64,000 bases of DNA from Marinomonas spartinae (GCF_900089775.1 NZ_FLOB01000014.1:1-64000), one strand, 5' to 3'. Counted from the stretch's first letter, positions 1 to 8,835 are shown. Translations and numbers: made by a program. The notes: generated by a model not told the origin, from the sequence alone.

Positions 1-93
1 GAACGCCCTGAGCGTTGGTCAAAAGCAGAAAGAAACTGGCAGCCAATAGGTGATGTGGAATTAAATCCAGAGCAACACAAAGACGCTGCCTAA
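1..93 (+). CDS. C-terminal end of an unidentified protein (truncated by window edge)
   Basis: Frame 1 is open from the first base to a TAA at 91-93 and gives the last 30 residues of a protein, beginning ERPERWSKAE and ending EQHKDAA. The tail is hydrophilic and I do not recognise a family. It converges on the lipase-like gene and small membrane protein on the opposite strand. Such lipases can sit near type VI secretion parts, but nothing in these 30 residues shows that this is one. Confidence 0.55.
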   Translation, partial: ERPERWSKAERNWQPIGDVELNPEQHKDAA

Positions 94-147
94 TTATTTT
101 AGGCGACAACTACCTTGAAAAACGCCGTTTTTGGGAAGATAAATATC

Positions 148-348
148 TTATTTTGTAAATCGCCTTATTAATAGAACTATTAATACAATAACAGTGGATG
201 TCAACAAAGCCAAAACTCCCGCTTCTACGAAGTCATATATGGAGTAGCCATGTTTAGGAGCACCTAGTGATCTGGATAAATATTCAATAAATAGCATGTA
301 GAAAAAAAATGTTATAGCAAGGCAATACAAAAAAAACTTCTTGAGCAT
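148..348 (-). CDS. small two-TM membrane protein coupled to a lipase-like gene
   Basis: This 66-residue protein has two hydrophobic segments, at about residues 4-24 and 42-62, with a short polar loop between them and a basic C-terminus. Its ATG directly follows the TAA of the upstream lipase-like reading frame, so translation is probably coupled. No family is recognised. By position it could be an immunity or accessory protein for the lipase, since Tle-type effectors are usually followed by an immunity gene, but known Tle1 immunity proteins are not established to look like this. The functional idea is inference. Confidence 0.55.
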   Translation of the reverse strand: MLKKFFLYCLAITFFFYMLFIEYLSRSLGAPKHGYSIYDFVEAGVLALLTSTVIVLIVLLIRRFTK

Positions 349-1156
349 TTACTTGACCCCGGCTTTTGTGGCGTGAGTTCGCATTGTTTGATAGGCAATC
401 TGAGCTTTATTAGTGGAAGCAATTCCACCTATGTCTGCATGATTTGAGTTCGGGAAACGAATGATATGTGACTCATGTGCTGTAACATTGGGATTGCGAG
501 GAACAAAATTTATTCCTAGCGCAGGCCCTGCTCGATCACCTGCAACCAAGTGCACGAAATAGTCAACTTGTTGAGGGACTGACTCCCCCCACGCTCCATC
601 TGCAGGGTTAAATAAAGGTAAAACCATTGCAACTGAGTCAAATAATCCAAGAAATTTAATGTTATTCGGTATAGGAGACTCTCCCGCCACGACTGATCGA
701 TAGCGTATGACGCGTCGAGTCAAGTAGGCTTCACGTCTTATGATTCGAGCGAACTCTTTCTTCATTAATGCTTGAGCTACCTCAGTTGCAACAGCAGCCC
801 CTCTGGACCATCCTACTATAGATATTTCACTACATTCACGATACCAGAGTTCTTTCAATATCTGCTAGTACAGCAGAGTATAATTGCTGCATATCGGCAC
901 CTGTCACACCGAATCGAACTCCTCCATAGTAAAATTTTTTATTTTTAGGGTAATTGCTCTCTTCGTAAAATTTACGGGCATTTGAACGGACTGGAGGGAT
1001 CTGACTAAATGTAGGTTTTCCTATCTTTTCTTCTATAAAACTTGGATTAACACGAATAATAGGGACATTTCCAACTGGTTTCTTTAACGCATCATTCCCC
1101 TTATTAACACTATTGAAATCTCTCGACCATGTCCCATCGATAACAAATAAACACAT
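349..1156 (-). pseudogene. frameshifted Tle1-like DUF2235 alpha/beta hydrolase
   Basis: Two overlapping frames together make one DUF2235/Tle1-type phospholipase-like protein. The first frame (stop near 836) starts at ATG 1156, eight bases after a perfect AAGGAG, and carries the N-terminal strand with the IDGTW motif and the GVRFGVTGADMQQLY segment. The second frame continues as KELWYRE and carries the nucleophile elbow GWSRGA, then FDSVA and the late FPNSNHADIGG motif with the expected His and Asp. The break is at about 845-860. The total of 808 nt fits one inserted base. The family hydrolyses phospholipids or related esters and is often secreted by type VI systems. At about 268 residues the protein is short for Tle1 and covers essentially only the catalytic domain. 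A sequencing error cannot be excluded. Confidence 0.7.
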
Positions 1157-1439
1157 CCATTCCACTCCTTGGATTGTTCTGAATTATTTTAATTAGTCTA
1201 ACTATTTTGTCTTTTATTGTACTACAAATTCTACGATACCAGCTACTGCGTATTTATAAGTTGAAATGAAGGGATAAAAGTTGTTAGTTAATCACTATTG
1301 GCTATGGTAACAGTTAGCTGATTGTTTTGTCTGCTATGTGGTAGTTGTAAAATGTCTGATGAAAGGCTTGCGTCTGGTTGTTTCTTCACTCAGGCTTTTA
1401 GCAGATGACTGTGTGCTGGAGCGAGTTGTGGAGGGCGTT

Positions 1440-1823
1440 GTGAATTTCGATGCTATAAAAGAGTATTTGTTGTCCAAACCAGAGGCACAAGAGACGTATC
1501 CTTTTGATGAGAAAACAGCGGTTTTTAAAGTGCAGAATAAAATGTTTGCTTTGTTGATCTCAAGGCAGGGGCAACCTTTACTGAACCTCAAATGCGATCC
1601 GCTTGATGCGAGGGAGTTACGGGATATTTTTGAGGAAGTCATCCCAGCGTATCATATGAACAAACGGCATTGGAATTCTATTGTTTTGGGTGGCAATCTA
1701 CCAATCGGTGAAGTTAAACGACAGATTGATCACTCCTATGCTTTGGTGGTGAAAGGCATGAAAAAATCGGTGCGTGAGGGCTTAGAGGTTCGTTATGGAT
1801 CTGATGTGATTTATCAGGCATGA
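1440..1823 (+). CDS. MmcQ/YjbR family protein
   Basis: This 127-residue protein matches the MmcQ/YjbR family: an N-terminal helix (FDAIKEYLLSKP) followed by PFDEKTAVFKV, LLNLKCDP, and the HMNKRHWNSIVL and DHSYALVV segments. The fold resembles CyaY and some members are described as DNA-binding, but the role is unknown. I chose the GTG at 1440 because it has GGAGGG upstream and gives the family's usual N-terminus. The frame stays open to an ATG at 1338, which would add 34 residues unlike the family. Confidence 0.8.
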   Translation: MNFDAIKEYLLSKPEAQETYPFDEKTAVFKVQNKMFALLISRQGQPLLNLKCDPLDARELRDIFEEVIPAYHMNKRHWNSIVLGGNLPIGEVKRQIDHSYALVVKGMKKSVREGLEVRYGSDVIYQA

Positions 1824-1878
1824 TGTCAGATGTAATTCGATCTGAGAGAAACCGCGTCACTAAAGAGGAGCAGTCGTT

Positions 1879-2280
1879 ATGTTGAAAGGAAGTTGTCTTT
1901 GTAATGGAATTCAATATGAAATTCAGGGAGATTTGGGTGAAATTGTCCAATGTCATTGCCAAAAATGCCGTAAGGCTAATGGATCGGCATTTGCCACCAA
2001 TACGCCCATCGCCAGCGAGAGCTTTCGTTTCCTTAAGGGTGAAGAGTTAACCGCTGAGTTTGAATCCACTCCCGGTGTCTTTCGTGTATTCTGTAAGCAG
2101 TGTGCGTCACCACTTTATAGCCGCCGCCCTAGTCAACCAGAAGTATTGCGTTTACGTATTGGCACACTTGATACGCCAATCAACACCAAACCGTTTATGC
2201 ATATCTTTGTGGATTCCAAAGCCGAATGGGATGAGATCAACGACGACAAGCCCCAATATGCTGAGAGACCTGTGAACTGA
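1879..2280 (+). CDS. GFA (CENP-V/GFA) domain zinc protein
   Basis: This 133-residue protein has the GFA fold. The first zinc motif is GSCLCNGIQYE near the N-terminus, then CHCQKCRKANGSAFAT at about residues 31-46, and FCKQCASPLYSR at about 72-83. The name comes from glutathione-dependent formaldehyde-activating enzyme, but most small members have no proven activity. The start ATG lies 9 bases after GAGGAG. The gene stands 55 bases after the YjbR-family gene on the same strand and may be co-transcribed with it. Confidence 0.85.
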   Translation: MLKGSCLCNGIQYEIQGDLGEIVQCHCQKCRKANGSAFATNTPIASESFRFLKGEELTAEFESTPGVFRVFCKQCASPLYSRRPSQPEVLRLRIGTLDTPINTKPFMHIFVDSKAEWDEINDDKPQYAERPVN

Positions 2281-2539
2281 TAATGCTGGTATTTTTGTCT
2301 GGAAAATCATGGGCTAGCATCTATACTGTAAAAGCTCCCTCCACGATATATAGGTAGTATTTTAGGCAGTTGTTGGCGTGTCCCCTTCGTTGGTACGCCA
2401 GCCTGTTTTCTCTTTAGGCTCACTAACCTTCTCTTAATATTTCCCTATTTCAAGGTTATCCAGAGCGCTATTCTGTTTCATTTTATTACCTAGATGGCGT
2501 TATGATAGTTATTTATCCATATCACACTGCGAGGTTGTT

Positions 2540-3295
2540 ATGCCCGTTAGTCTTCCTCACCAGTTGGATCAATTTGGTGGTGTCATCGTAGAGAGTTCTG
2601 CCTTATCCAATTCGGCTTTGGATTTTGAGAAAGGTCTACAAGATCTATTGATGGTTGCCCGCGACGCTGAGAAAAATTTAATCTGGCTAACCTTGTCCAG
2701 TGAACAGGGGGAATGGGTTCCTGTTGCGCTGAAACTTGGCTTTGAGTTCCACAATTGTCATGCTCAAGAGGTCACTTTAATCTGTCGTTTGTCAGATCAG
2801 AGCTTCGCTCCTTTTGCTCCCACACATACCATTGGAACGGGGGCGATTGTGATCAATAAGAAAAACGAATTGTTGGTAATGCGTGATACTTGGTCGAACT
2901 ATCGAGGGTTTAAATTGCCTGGTGGTTATCTTGAGCAGGGGGAAAGAATTGAGACGGCTGTGACCCGTGAGGTGCTTGAAGAAACGGGTATTGAGACACA
3001 ATTTGAAGGCGTGTTGGGTATTCGCACTCGTCATCCTGTGCAGTTTGGCAAATCCAATATGTATATTGTTTGCCGCTTAACGCCCTTGAGTGAGCAGATT
3101 GTCATTACGGATACTGACGAAGTGGCTGAAGCGCGTTGGATGCCAATGGATGAGTACTTGCATGATGCCAATGTTCATCCATTCAATCGGCAGATGGTGA
3201 CTGAGTTAAAAGACTGTGCCGGGCTACAACCTTATGAGGCAAAAAATGTTTTTGCCCCTCATACCATGCAAGAAGTGTTTTTCGCTAAAGGCTAA
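2540..3295 (+). CDS. Nudix hydrolase with N-terminal pre-Nudix domain
   Basis: This is a 251-residue two-domain protein. Residues about 1-90 resemble the GNAT-like pre-Nudix domain of NUDT6 and plant Nudix proteins (LDQFGGVIVE and LKLGFEFHNC). Residues about 95-230 are the catalytic Nudix domain. The Nudix box is complete: GGYLEQGERIE, then TREVLEETGI, which provides the metal-binding REVLEE residues. Nudix enzymes cleave nucleoside diphosphates linked to another group; the substrate here is unknown. It is monocistronic, with 245 bases free upstream. Confidence 0.88.
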   Translation: MPVSLPHQLDQFGGVIVESSALSNSALDFEKGLQDLLMVARDAEKNLIWLTLSSEQGEWVPVALKLGFEFHNCHAQEVTLICRLSDQSFAPFAPTHTIGTGAIVINKKNELLVMRDTWSNYRGFKLPGGYLEQGERIETAVTREVLEETGIETQFEGVLGIRTRHPVQFGKSNMYIVCRLTPLSEQIVITDTDEVAEARWMPMDEYLHDANVHPFNRQMVTELKDCAGLQPYEAKNVFAPHTMQEVFFAKG

Positions 3296-3425
3296 AGCGT
3301 TATCTAATATTTGCGTAAGCTATTTTCCAGTCTACAGTTTAAGAATGACATGCTATTTGTTTGAGCTGGTTTAGCTCTTACTAAATGCGGCTAAATTTGT
3401 TTCCTTGTAAAAAAGGGAGTTACCA

Positions 3426-4034
3426 ATGGCGGGCTTGTTTAGTCATTTCTTTACTCGAGGCTTTCCTAGGATTGCTCGCCGATCTGTGCAACAGGTCTCA
3501 CAACCTGTTATGTATTCAGATCGATTAGTGTTACGCCCTTTTTTATTAAGTGATGCGGATGTGGTGGCCTATTTGCTTAATACTTCTTTGGTAGCGGATA
3601 TGACGGCCACTATTCCTCATCCATATCCTGAAGATTTATCGGCGCGTTGGATAGAAAGTCATTTAGAGGGGTGGCAAGCACGACGTTTTATTTGTTTTGC
3701 CGTTGAATTAAAACAAACCAAGCAATTGATTGGTTCGATCTCATTAATGAATATTCATGACGATCAGGCTGAGTTGGGGTACTGGTATGGTGTGGATTTT
3801 TGGCGACAGGGTTATGCAACGGAAGCGGCTAAACGTTTGCTTTGCTGCGCTTGTAGTGATTTTGGCCTAAAACGCTTAATGGCCCGCCATCTTGATCGAA
3901 ATCCTGCCTCGGGTAATGTCTTGAAGAAGGTGGGCTTTGTCCATCAAAGCAGTGAAATGCAGCAGCTTGGCTTAATGACATGTGAAGAACTGATGCATTT
4001 ATACGTTTATCAGCCGCCATTTTTAGTAACATAA
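3426..4034 (+). CDS. GNAT acetyltransferase, RimJ/RimL type
   Basis: This 202-residue protein has a RimJ/RimL-like GNAT domain from about residue 28 (MYSDRLVLRPFLLSDADVV) to the end. It includes the ELGYWYGVDFWRQGYATEAAKRLL acetyl-CoA loop and the LDRNPASGNVLKKVGF motif. Members acetylate N-terminal amino groups of proteins or small molecules; the substrate cannot be read here. The first 27 residues are a basic extension. The start at 3426 has AAAGGGAG upstream. An internal ATG at about 3510 would give the family's typical start but has no clear ribosome site. Confidence 0.82.
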   Translation: MAGLFSHFFTRGFPRIARRSVQQVSQPVMYSDRLVLRPFLLSDADVVAYLLNTSLVADMTATIPHPYPEDLSARWIESHLEGWQARRFICFAVELKQTKQLIGSISLMNIHDDQAELGYWYGVDFWRQGYATEAAKRLLCCACSDFGLKRLMARHLDRNPASGNVLKKVGFVHQSSEMQQLGLMTCEELMHLYVYQPPFLVT

Positions 4035-4231
4035 AAATGACCCATAGGTAAAACCCTAACTTTCATCTCCATTATCCTTTACCTAGTTGCTGCATGTGAA
4101 GATGAATATTTCCCCCTAAGAAGCGCTTGTCCGTTGATTATTACGCCAGTATAGTCCCACCCTCAGACATTCTCTGTTCGCAGTTTAAAGCAAGGGTTTT
4201 ATTGTTAAATAATACCTTACAGATGATTTTT

Positions 4232-4246
4232 TGTTATATCATAACA
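4232..4246 (+). promoter_or_regulatory. Zur-like operator upstream of the first FecBCD operon
   Basis: TGTTATATCATAACA is a perfect 6-bp inverted repeat around a 3-base centre. It differs at one position from the gammaproteobacterial Zur core TGTTATA-N-TATAACA. It lies 35 bases before the first gene of the operon, in an AT-rich promoter region. It does not resemble the Fur consensus. Confidence 0.65.
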
Positions 4247-4280
4247 TTTTATTGAGTGGCGAATTAAAAGGTATGTGAGG

Positions 4281-5111
4281 ATGATTGAAAGCGGTCTGTC
4301 TGGTTCAAAGGCGATAGCTTCTCGTGTATGTGGTAGGCAACCAGCTTGTTTAGAGTTGAGGGCAGTTTCATGGTCTCCTTCCGCTCATAATAAGGTACTG
4401 GAGCCAATTTCAGTGATGATTAATGCTGGTGAATTTGTCGCGATTGTTGGTCCCAATGGCTCAGGTAAAACCAGTTTGTTGCGATGCTTGTACCGAGTGA
4501 ATAAGCCAACGAGTGGCGAGGTTTTTCTGGACGGAGAAAATCTTTGGCAGCTGAATCCATTACAGTGTGCCAAGCGTATAGCAACTGTTCTACAAGATTC
4601 TCCCGCAAATTTTGGCTTAACTGTGTTTGAAATGGTTGAAGTGGGTCTCACCCCCAATGCCAACAAATGGGGACGGTCAGATGAGGATGCCGATCTTATT
4701 GAGTGGGCATTATCTATGTTGGATGTGGGGTATCTAGCGGAACGTGATTTTCGCTCTTTATCTGGTGGTGAACGCCAACGTGTAATGATTGCAAGGGCGC
4801 TAGTCCAACAGCCTGATATTTTGATTCTGGATGAACCGACCAATCATTTAGATATTCGCCATCAATTAGATGTGTTGGCTTTGTTGTCAACACTGCCTTG
4901 TACGGTGATTGTGTCTTTACACGATCTCGCGTTGGCCTCTGCCTATGCGGATAAGGTGATGGTAATGCACTCTGGCAAATTGGTGGCTTATGCATCACCG
5001 AGTGAAGTGTTTACCCCCGCTCGTATCAAACAAGTTTTTGATGTGGATACCGTCATCGATACGCATCCTATTACTCAAAAGCCACGTTTTTCTTTTTACA
5101 TCAACGATTGA
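4281..5111 (+). CDS. metal-chelate ABC transporter ATPase (FecE/BtuD-like)
   Basis: This 276-residue ABC ATPase has Walker A GPNGSGKT, signature LSGGERQR, Walker B ILILDEPTNHLDI and the H-loop SLHDLALA, the pattern of the FecE/FhuC/BtuD subgroup. It energises import through the permease two genes downstream. The start is either ATG 4281 or GTG 4275 two codons earlier; AAAAGG at 4266-4271 suits both. The first 24 residues before the ABC domain are a short extension. Gene order is ATPase, binding protein, permease, all on one strand. The Zur-like operator just upstream suggests repression by zinc. Confidence 0.88.
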   Translation: MIESGLSGSKAIASRVCGRQPACLELRAVSWSPSAHNKVLEPISVMINAGEFVAIVGPNGSGKTSLLRCLYRVNKPTSGEVFLDGENLWQLNPLQCAKRIATVLQDSPANFGLTVFEMVEVGLTPNANKWGRSDEDADLIEWALSMLDVGYLAERDFRSLSGGERQRVMIARALVQQPDILILDEPTNHLDIRHQLDVLALLSTLPCTVIVSLHDLALASAYADKVMVMHSGKLVAYASPSEVFTPARIKQVFDVDTVIDTHPITQKPRFSFYIND

Positions 5112-5127
5112 GTTTAGGGGTAGAAAA

Positions 5128-6108
5128 ATGACCTTTTCAACAAAAAGTGTTCGGACTGCAGTATTCATTTCAGGAACTGTGTTAATTACATTGCTAGCAA
5201 CCTGCGCTCAAGCTTCGGGCTATCCAGTAACGGTACAAAGTTGTAATCGTCAGGTGACGTTTGATCATGCCCCCAAAGCGGCTGTTTCGAATGATGTGAA
5301 TTTGACGGAGATGATGCTTGCCCTTGGGCTGCAAGATCATATGGTTGGCTTTACTGGTGTATCAGGGTGGAAAACTTTGGATCCAAGTTTGCGTAATGGT
5401 ATTCGGCAGTTACCCGAGCTATCCCCTAAATACCCCACGAAAGAAGTGCTATTAGGAGCGAATGCGGACTTTTATTTTGCCGGGTGGAACTATGGTATGC
5501 GTGTGGGTGGCGGTGTGACGCCAGAGACGTTAGCGCCGTTGGGTATTAAGGTTTATGAGCTAACGGAAAGCTGTATTCATATCATGCACAAGCCTAAGGT
5601 ATCGATGAATGATATGTATGTGGACCTTCTTAATCTTGGGCGTATTTTTAATGTCGAAGCTCGGGCTCAAAAATTAGTGAATGGTTATAAGAAAGAATTG
5701 GCGACGTTTCAGGCGACACTAACGCCCTTGAAAAAAACGCCGAAAGTGTTTGTCTATGACTCTGGTGAGGAGCAACCCTTTACCGCAGGGCGTTATGCCA
5801 TGCCAACAGCCTTAATCGAGGCAGCTGGCGGTAAAAACATTGTTGATGATGTGCAAAAAAGCTGGACTCAGATTGGCTGGGAGCCTGTGATTGCCAGAAA
5901 TCCCGATGTGATTGTTATTGTGAATTATGGGGACGTTACCGCTCAGCAGAAAATCCAATTTTTAAAGAGTAATCCGGCTTTTAGCGATATCACAGCGGTG
6001 AAAAAAAATCATTTCGTGGTGCTGCAATATGTGGAAGCCACCCCAGGGCCTCGTAATATCGAAGCGATTAAAAAACTGGCAAAAGCCTTTAGAAACGACG
6101 CGTCTTAA
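5128..6108 (+). CDS. periplasmic substrate-binding protein (FecB/BtuF-type)
   Basis: This 326-residue type III periplasmic binding protein has an N-terminal signal peptide (basic start, then a hydrophobic stretch ending TCAQAS at about residue 31). The family pattern follows: YPVTVQSCNRQVTFDHAPKA, LGLQDHMVGFTG, and IEAAGGKNIVDDV in the second lobe. I start at ATG 5128, after AGGGG and 16 bases beyond the ATPase stop. The frame is open further back but would overlap the ATPase gene. The ligand is presumably a metal chelate, heme or corrinoid. Resemblance to the Pseudomonas PA2911-PA2914-type systems induced by zinc starvation is from memory and needs a search. Confidence 0.85.
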   Translation: MTFSTKSVRTAVFISGTVLITLLATCAQASGYPVTVQSCNRQVTFDHAPKAAVSNDVNLTEMMLALGLQDHMVGFTGVSGWKTLDPSLRNGIRQLPELSPKYPTKEVLLGANADFYFAGWNYGMRVGGGVTPETLAPLGIKVYELTESCIHIMHKPKVSMNDMYVDLLNLGRIFNVEARAQKLVNGYKKELATFQATLTPLKKTPKVFVYDSGEEQPFTAGRYAMPTALIEAAGGKNIVDDVQKSWTQIGWEPVIARNPDVIVIVNYGDVTAQQKIQFLKSNPAFSDITAVKKNHFVVLQYVEATPGPRNIEAIKKLAKAFRNDAS

Positions 6109-6173
6109 GCTGGATTCTCTGCTTACCTTAGACATAGTAAATGCTTGAATATTGGGCACTAAGCAGCGCTGTA

Positions 6174-6201
6174 CGACAATAAAGTACGTACTTTTTTGTC
6201 G
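6174..6201 (+). repeat. 28-bp near-perfect palindrome inside the operon
   Basis: The left half CGACAATAAAGTAC and the right half GTACTTTTTTGTCG are complementary at 13 of 14 positions with no spacer. The palindrome lies in the 146-base gap between the binding-protein and permease genes. As RNA it would form a strong hairpin with a U-rich 3' arm, so it may act as a partial terminator or mRNA-stabilising element. An operator is the alternative. Confidence 0.5.
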
Positions 6202-6254
6202 ATCATTTTAGTCGAATAGTTTATAAGCGAGAACGACACTTGAGTTCCAGTTGT

Positions 6255-7334
6255 ATGAAAACGAGAAAAAGACAAATGGATAAGGCGGCGTTAGTTGCCA
6301 CGCCTTTACCCGTTTTATTACTCCTATTATGCCTGCTGCTTTTACTTATGATGGGGGTGGCCGTTGGTGTGGGGTCTGTGCCTATTAGTCAAACGACCGT
6401 ATGGGGCATTATCATCCATAAAATCTCATTAGCAGTGGGAGAGGTTTCTTGGTTGACACCGCATTGGTCTATGGGACGAGAGAATATTGTTTGGGCGGTA
6501 CGTTTACCCAGAACCATTTTGGCTGCTATTGTGGGGGCGTCGTTGGCGATGGTGGGGGCCTCATTGCAATCGGTAACACGCAATCCCTTAGCGGATCCTC
6601 ATCTCCTTGGCGTGTCATCGGGGGCGGCGTTAGGCGCCATCATTGCCTTATTGCATACGGGGATGATTCTCGGATCTGTGACGGTACCAGTGTTTGCTTT
6701 TTTGGGCGCTTTATTGGCAATGGGGCTCGTTTTATTAGTGGCGAATTTTTCGGCAGCCGATAGTGCAGGGCGTTTGATACTTGCAGGGGTTGCTGTTGCG
6801 TTTGTCTTGACGGCGTTTGGGAATTTGTTCATTTTTATGGGAGACCACCGAGCTTCCCATACGGTGATTTTCTGGATGTTAGGTGGCTTGGGCTTAGCTC
6901 AATGGGGGCAACTGTGGTTTCCTTTTTTGACCCTGATCTTTTGTTCGGCTTATTTAATTTACAAAGCACGCTTTTTAAACGCCATGATGCTAGGTGATGA
7001 AACCGCCAGTACTTTGGGGGTACCCGTGCAGCGTTTTCGTTTGTTGGTCATTGTAGTGTGCGCCTTATTGACTGGTGCTGCGGTGGCTTTCTCAGGAGTC
7101 ATTGGCTTTGTTGGCTTGATGGTTCCACACATTGTGCGCTTACTGGTTGGCGGAGATTATCGAAAAGTGCTGCCTTTGTCAGCGTTACTGGGGGCGGTAT
7201 TTTTGGTGAGCGCTGACATTGTTGCCCGGGTTATCATGCCGCCTGAAGATATGCCTATTGGTATTTTAACGGGGTTAGTGGGCGGTCTCGGTTTTATTTT
7301 TTTGATGAGGCATCGCAGAGGCGTGGTGCTGTAA
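6255..7334 (+). CDS. FecCD-family ABC permease
   Basis: This permease of about 359 residues has the FecCD pattern: an N-terminal TM, VRLPRTILAAIVGASLAMVGASLQ, RNPLADPHLLGVSSGAALGA, then GFVGLMVPHIVRLLVGGDYR near the C-terminus and about ten hydrophobic segments in all. It forms the inner-membrane channel for the preceding binding protein and ATPase. The start is uncertain: TTG 6240, ATG 6255 and ATG 6276 are all in frame and none has a strong ribosome site. The poor initiation region and the palindrome upstream suggest lower expression than the binding protein. Confidence 0.87.
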   Translation: MKTRKRQMDKAALVATPLPVLLLLLCLLLLLMMGVAVGVGSVPISQTTVWGIIIHKISLAVGEVSWLTPHWSMGRENIVWAVRLPRTILAAIVGASLAMVGASLQSVTRNPLADPHLLGVSSGAALGAIIALLHTGMILGSVTVPVFAFLGALLAMGLVLLVANFSAADSAGRLILAGVAVAFVLTAFGNLFIFMGDHRASHTVIFWMLGGLGLAQWGQLWFPFLTLIFCSAYLIYKARFLNAMMLGDETASTLGVPVQRFRLLVIVVCALLTGAAVAFSGVIGFVGLMVPHIVRLLVGGDYRKVLPLSALLGAVFLVSADIVARVIMPPEDMPIGILTGLVGGLGFIFLMRHRRGVVL

Positions 7335-7383
7335 TGTCACTGAATAAGAGCACGAGAAAGGAATATTAATGGGTGAGTGACAT

Positions 7384-7414
7384 AAAAAAACGGATCATAT
7401 GGATCCGTTTTTTT
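7384..7414. terminator. bidirectional intrinsic terminator
   Basis: Seven A, CGGATC, a five-base loop, GATCCG and seven T form a perfect 13-bp stem with T-runs in both directions. It sits between the convergent permease and glutathione peroxidase genes and serves both. Confidence 0.85.
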
Positions 7415-7440
7415 GAGCTTTTCTATTGGGGAAGTGACGT

Positions 7441-7974
7441 TTATAGATCGGCTTCGATAGCTTTCACAAGGGCTTCGTTGTCTGGTGTGACATCTGGAGA
7501 GAAGCGTATCACCTTGCCTTCTTTAGTGATGAGGAATTTTTCAAAGTTCCAGACCACTTCAGGTGCTTTGGTCGCCTCAATGTTATGGCCTGCTAGCATA
7601 GTCACCATCGCGTCACGATTCGGTGTTTCAGGGGCCGCCTCGATTAAGCCTTTGTATAGTGGATGCTTATTTTCGCCCGTGACGACAACTTTGCTAAACA
7701 TTGGGAAAGACACATCGTAATTGAGGCTGCAAAACTGCTGAATTTCTTCGTCTGTACCGGGTTCTTGTCCTGCGAAATCGTTTGCAGGAAAGCCAAGTAT
7801 TTCAAAGCCTTGGTCTTGGTATTTTTTATAGAGGGCTTCTAGACCTTCGTATTGTGGTGTTAAGCCGCATTTCGATGCAGTGTTAACAATTAATAGTGTT
7901 TTTCCACGGTAAGCTGATAAGTCCGTATCTTCACCTTGGATGTTCTTAACCGTTAAATCTAATATGTGACTCAT
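7441..7974 (-). CDS. glutathione peroxidase (BtuE-like, Cys type)
   Basis: This 177-residue thiol peroxidase of the GPx family has its peroxidatic cysteine at C36 in NTASKCGLTPQY, followed by the family motif LGFPANDFAGQEPG with the catalytic Gln, and WNFEKFLI with the Trp-Asn pair. It reduces hydrogen peroxide and lipid hydroperoxides, in bacteria usually with thioredoxin. No signal peptide is present, so it is cytoplasmic. It is transcribed alone and shares the terminator with the convergent permease operon. Confidence 0.92.
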   Translation of the reverse strand: MSHILDLTVKNIQGEDTDLSAYRGKTLLIVNTASKCGLTPQYEGLEALYKKYQDQGFEILGFPANDFAGQEPGTDEEIQQFCSLNYDVSFPMFSKVVVTGENKHPLYKGLIEAAPETPNRDAMVTMLAGHNIEATKAPEVVWNFEKFLITKEGKVIRFSPDVTPDNEALVKAIEADL

Positions 7975-8103
7975 GTTATTCCTCTCGAATCATTGACATT
8001 TTTATAAGATGAAAGTCTTCATCACGTTTATCCTATACCAAGCCTACCTGTATTCATGACAAAAGAATGCGTAAATAAAGGCTATTTTATGATTTAGGTC
8101 GGA

Positions 8104-8733
8104 TTAATTACGAAAAATGAGCGCGAAACCAAAGAGGAGTAGGCTGATACCGCAGACTTGATTAAGGCGTTTTTTCATTGATTCAAGGCGGTTTTGCAGA
8201 CGGGTTGAGGTGATAATACAAGCGATTAAGATAAACCAAAGAGCGTGTAATAGAATCATATAAGCACCATAAAGATAAGCCGCTAGATTGGAGCCACCTT
8301 CTGGGACCACGACTTGGCTAAAAATGCTCAGGAAAAATAGCATGGTTTTTGGGTTGAGGGCATTACAAAGAAAGCCTTGAAGAAAGTAGTGAGAGGTGAT
8401 GGACGGTGGTTTAATATCGCCTTGTACTATAGAGGGCTTTGTCTTGGAGAAGAGCACCCCTTTTACGCCAAGATAGATTAAGTAGGTGGCACCAGCGTAT
8501 TGGATAATGGAATATAGCCATGCATTATGTGAGATTAAGTAATGTATCCCCATCAGTGAATAGGCAATATGAATACTGATGGCGAGGCCGATGCCAATGG
8601 CAGTCCAAACACCGGCACGCCGCCCATGAGATAGGCTATTTTTAAAAACTAATACAAAGTCTGCTCCAGGACTAATGACAATGGCTACACCTAACATTCC
8701 TAAACTCAACCAAGTGATGTTTTCCTCAAACAC
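8104..8733 (-). CDS. LysE/RhtB family amino-acid exporter
   Basis: This 209-residue inner-membrane protein has six hydrophobic segments and the LysE/RhtB hallmark SPGADFVLVFKNSLSHGRRAG near the N-terminus, then GATYLIYLGVKGV and FLCNALNPKTMLFFLSIFSQ. Members export amino acids or their analogues. It is divergent from the LysR-type regulator at 8836 across about 100 bases, the arrangement expected if that regulator controls it. The substrate is not evident. Confidence 0.88.
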   Translation of the reverse strand: MFEENITWLSLGMLGVAIVISPGADFVLVFKNSLSHGRRAGVWTAIGIGLAISIHIAYSLMGIHYLISHNAWLYSIIQYAGATYLIYLGVKGVLFSKTKPSIVQGDIKPPSITSHYFLQGFLCNALNPKTMLFFLSIFSQVVVPEGGSNLAAYLYGAYMILLHALWFILIACIITSTRLQNRLESMKKRLNQVCGISLLLFGFALIFRN

Positions 8734-8835
8734 GATTTTCTCCCAATGAATTGCTGTGATGCTTGATATGGTATGTCATGCTGTCACTCTTTATAATCGA
8801 TATTTCCTCCTTCAATCTGTGAGAAAAAGTCACTA

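Noticed and set aside
836..870. Programmed ribosomal frameshift in the lipase gene
   Set aside because: No classic slippery heptamer or stimulatory structure is evident at the junction, so an insertion or read error is simpler.
4035..4280. Cobalamin riboswitch before the first FecBCD operon
   Set aside because: The conserved B12-box and core sequences are not found in this gap.
4990..5127. Extended N-terminus of the first binding protein
   Set aside because: It would lie inside the ATPase gene and hide the signal peptide; ATG 5128 has a good ribosome site.
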